Of a DNA stretch of 8,423 bases, positions 7,048 through 8,423 are shown one piece after another. Source of the stretch: Gammaproteobacteria bacterium (GTDB lineage: Bacteria; Pseudomonadota; Gammaproteobacteria; SZUA-229); assembly GCA_030637945.1 (NCBI GenBank), contig DAOWFN010000204.1, forward strand, positions 1-8,423, written 5' to 3'. Every line of letters begins with the position of its first letter. The first letter of the stretch is position 1. The notes below the pieces were generated by a model. The model did not search any database and had not been told where the DNA came from. It was given only the letters and a program-made list of their open reading frames with translations. A program made the translations under genes and the position numbers.

Positions 7048-8205
7048 TTATTGTTCCATTCCAAATCTTGGTTCGACAAAACGACGATGCCGACGACTCT
7101 TATCTTCAATTTTTCCTGCGAGCTGACCGCAGGCGGCATCGATATCATCACCTCGTGTCTTACGTACAACGGTAGTCATACCGGCATTATGTAAAATCTC
7201 ACTAAACCGTGAAACAGCCTGTTTTGATGATGTTTTATACCCGGAGCCTTCAAACGGGTTGAATGGAATCAAATTCATTAACGTGGGAATGCCTTTTAAT
7301 AATTTAATGAGCTCACGCGCATGTTCCGGTTTATCATTTACGCCATCTAACAATACATACTCAAAGGTTATTCTAGAACGTGAATTCTGTTTATCAATGA
7401 ATCGACGACAAGCAGCCATTAATTCTTTCAGAGGATATTTTTTATTTACCGGAACCAGATCGTTACGCAGTTCATCATTTGTGGCGTGTAACGATACAGC
7501 CAGTCGCATATCCAGAGTGTCACCCAGACGATCCATCGCGGGAATAACGCCCGCAGTACTTACCGTGACACGACGTTTACTTAGACCATAAGCAAAATCA
7601 TCCATCATGATGCGTATCGCACTGACTACATTATCAAAATTTAATAATGGCTCGCCCATGCCCATCATGACGACATTGGTAATTTTTCGACCTGGCTTCT
7701 TCTCTTCCTCTAACAGATGCGATGCTAACCAGACCTGAGAGATGATTTCAGCGGTTGTAAGATTACGATTAAACCCCTGACGCCCCGTCGAACAAAAGCT
7801 GCAATCCAGAGCACAGCCTACCTGCGATGAGACACATAATGTACCGCGGTCATCTTCCGGGATAAACACGGCTTCGATATGATTACCGTCTGGCAGTTGC
7901 AATAACCACTTGCGCGTACCATCCTTTGATATTAAATCTTTAGCTACTTCAAGATTCTGTATGCAACTTGTTGCAGAAAGCTGATTGCGTAAATCTTTAG
8001 ATAGATTATTCATCTCCTGGAAATCAACCACACCGAGCTGGTGGATCCATTTCATCACCTGGGTGGCACGAAATTTTTTCTCGCCGATGTTCTCAAAGAA
8101 AGCTTCCAGCCCGGATCTATCCAGACCCAGCAGGTTCGTAACCTGTGAATCTAATTTCACCTGCGGTATCGATTGTCCTTCAAGTTGTGGCTGAACTTCA
8201 TTCAT
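7048..8205 (-). CDS. rlmN: RlmN, dual-specificity 23S rRNA A2503 / tRNA A37 C2-methyltransferase (radical SAM)
   Basis: RlmN makes 2-methyladenosine at A2503 of 23S rRNA and A37 of some tRNAs by a radical SAM mechanism. Residues below are numbered from this ATG. The [4Fe-4S] cysteines are in CALDCSFC (C131, C135, C138). The conserved cysteine of TLCVSSQVGC is C124, and the methyl-carrying cysteine in GDDIDAACGQL is C359 (E. coli C118 and C355). The SAM-binding GMGEPL is at 182-187. An N-terminal helical RNA-binding domain covers about 25-90. At 385 residues it matches E. coli RlmN (384). The upstream codon TTG (8208-8206) is in frame and directly adjacent to this ATG; I chose the ATG because it is the standard codon and nothing favours TTG. 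No clear Shine-Dalgarno site is visible. It is the first gene of the cluster. Confidence 0.97.
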   Translation of the reverse strand: MNEVQPQLEGQSIPQVKLDSQVTNLLGLDRSGLEAFFENIGEKKFRATQVMKWIHQLGVVDFQEMNNLSKDLRNQLSATSCIQNLEVAKDLISKDGTRKWLLQLPDGNHIEAVFIPEDDRGTLCVSSQVGCALDCSFCSTGRQGFNRNLTTAEIISQVWLASHLLEEEKKPGRKITNVVMMGMGEPLLNFDNVVSAIRIMMDDFAYGLSKRRVTVSTAGVIPAMDRLGDTLDMRLAVSLHATNDELRNDLVPVNKKYPLKELMAACRRFIDKQNSRSRITFEYVLLDGVNDKPEHARELIKLLKGIPTLMNLIPFNPFEGSGYKTSSKQAVSRFSEILHNAGMTTVVRKTRGDDIDAACGQLAGKIEDKSRRHRRFVEPRFGMEQ

Positions 8206-8244
8206 CAAAGAAATATTACATGATTACGGAGATAAAACCTAATA

Positions 8245-8273
8245 ATTATATGCACTTATAATATTTATATAAA
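8245..8273 (-). promoter_or_regulatory. Candidate sigma-70 promoter of the rlmN operon
   Basis: On the minus strand TTTATA (8273-8268, four of six -35 matches) is followed after 17 bases by a perfect TATAAT (8250-8245). The predicted start is near 8238, giving a leader of about 33 bases before the rlmN ATG. A second, weaker arrangement lies further upstream (TTTACA, 18 bases, TATATA). The whole region from about 8210 to 8320 is very A+T-rich, so promoter-like matches are easy to find, but this one has the best combined spacing and position. Confidence 0.5.
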
Positions 8274-8325
8274 GTAATTTTATAAGTTTTGTAAACTACT
8301 AGAAAGGTTTGCAGTTACTAATTAT

Positions 8326-8423
8326 AGTGGGGGTTGCCAGCAAAGCTCCCTCATCCTCGGCAATTGCTCCTGCATTGCCCTAATACTGTCCATCCATGGA
8401 CATATGCTCACGCTACTTACCTA
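8326..8423. repeat. Palindrome-rich intergenic stretch, possible fragment of a dispersed repeat
   Basis: The sequence changes abruptly near 8326 from a very A+T-rich leader to about half G+C. It then shows a chain of small inverted repeats: TTGC-CA-GCAA (8334-8343), GGCAAT with ATTGCC (8359-8364 and 8374-8379) and TGTCCAT-CC-ATGGACA (8387-8402). No open reading frame of note fills it. Chained palindromes in a non-coding block with a sharp edge are typical of REP-, MITE- or integron-like intergenic repeats. No second copy exists in this window, so repeat status is inferred, and the right end lies outside. Confidence 0.4.

Noticed and set aside
7259..7591. Plus-strand open frame of 110 codons
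   Set aside because: It is antisense to conserved rlmN coding sequence, with no recognisable motif or ribosome binding site.

Overview
The window carries a compact run of seven housekeeping and envelope genes, all on the minus strand. In transcription order (right to left) they are rlmN, pilW/pilF, rodZ, hisS, yfgM, bamB and der. Further left on the same strand is the 5' part of an outer-membrane porin-like gene that runs off the window. The gene content and order are characteristic of Gammaproteobacteria; E. coli has rlmN-rodZ-ispG-hisS-yfgM-bamB-der, and many pilus-bearing relatives add pilW between rlmN and rodZ. The A+T-leaning composition and the typical gammaproteobacterial signal peptide and lipoproteins fit a marine or freshwater gammaproteobacterium, but I cannot name a genus.

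Layout from right to left. Positions 8206-8423 hold no gene. The outer ~100 bp is a richer-G+C, palindrome-rich stretch that looks like part of a dispersed intergenic repeat. It is followed by a very A+T-rich leader with a plausible sigma-70 promoter. rlmN (23S rRNA/tRNA m2A methyltransferase) abuts pilW (type IV pilus TPR lipoprotein) with no spacer, and pilW overlaps rodZ (cell-shape protein) by 17 bp, so these three look like one translationally linked unit. A 79-bp gap with a long hairpin and a TATAAT box separates rodZ from hisS (histidyl-tRNA synthetase); this is where ispG normally lies, and it is absent. hisS is followed by yfgM (membrane-anchored TPR protein), bamB (outer-membrane assembly lipoprotein) and der (double-domain ribosome-assembly GTPase), with gaps of 20-77 bp. 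An A+T-rich hairpin followed by a T-tract after der probably ends the operon. The porin-like gene then has its own candidate promoter and a strong Shine-Dalgarno site.

The genes fall into two themes. RlmN, HisS and Der serve the translation machinery. PilW, RodZ, YfgM and BamB serve the envelope (pilus secretin assembly, cell shape, periplasmic chaperoning and beta-barrel insertion), and the downstream porin-like protein would be a client of BamB's complex. All seven conserved genes appear intact with their key residues. I see no mobile element, CRISPR array, tRNA or rRNA, and no convincing evidence of an undescribed multi-gene system. The items most worth checking are the missing ispG, the hairpin/TATAAT arrangement in front of hisS, and the possible dispersed repeat at the right edge.
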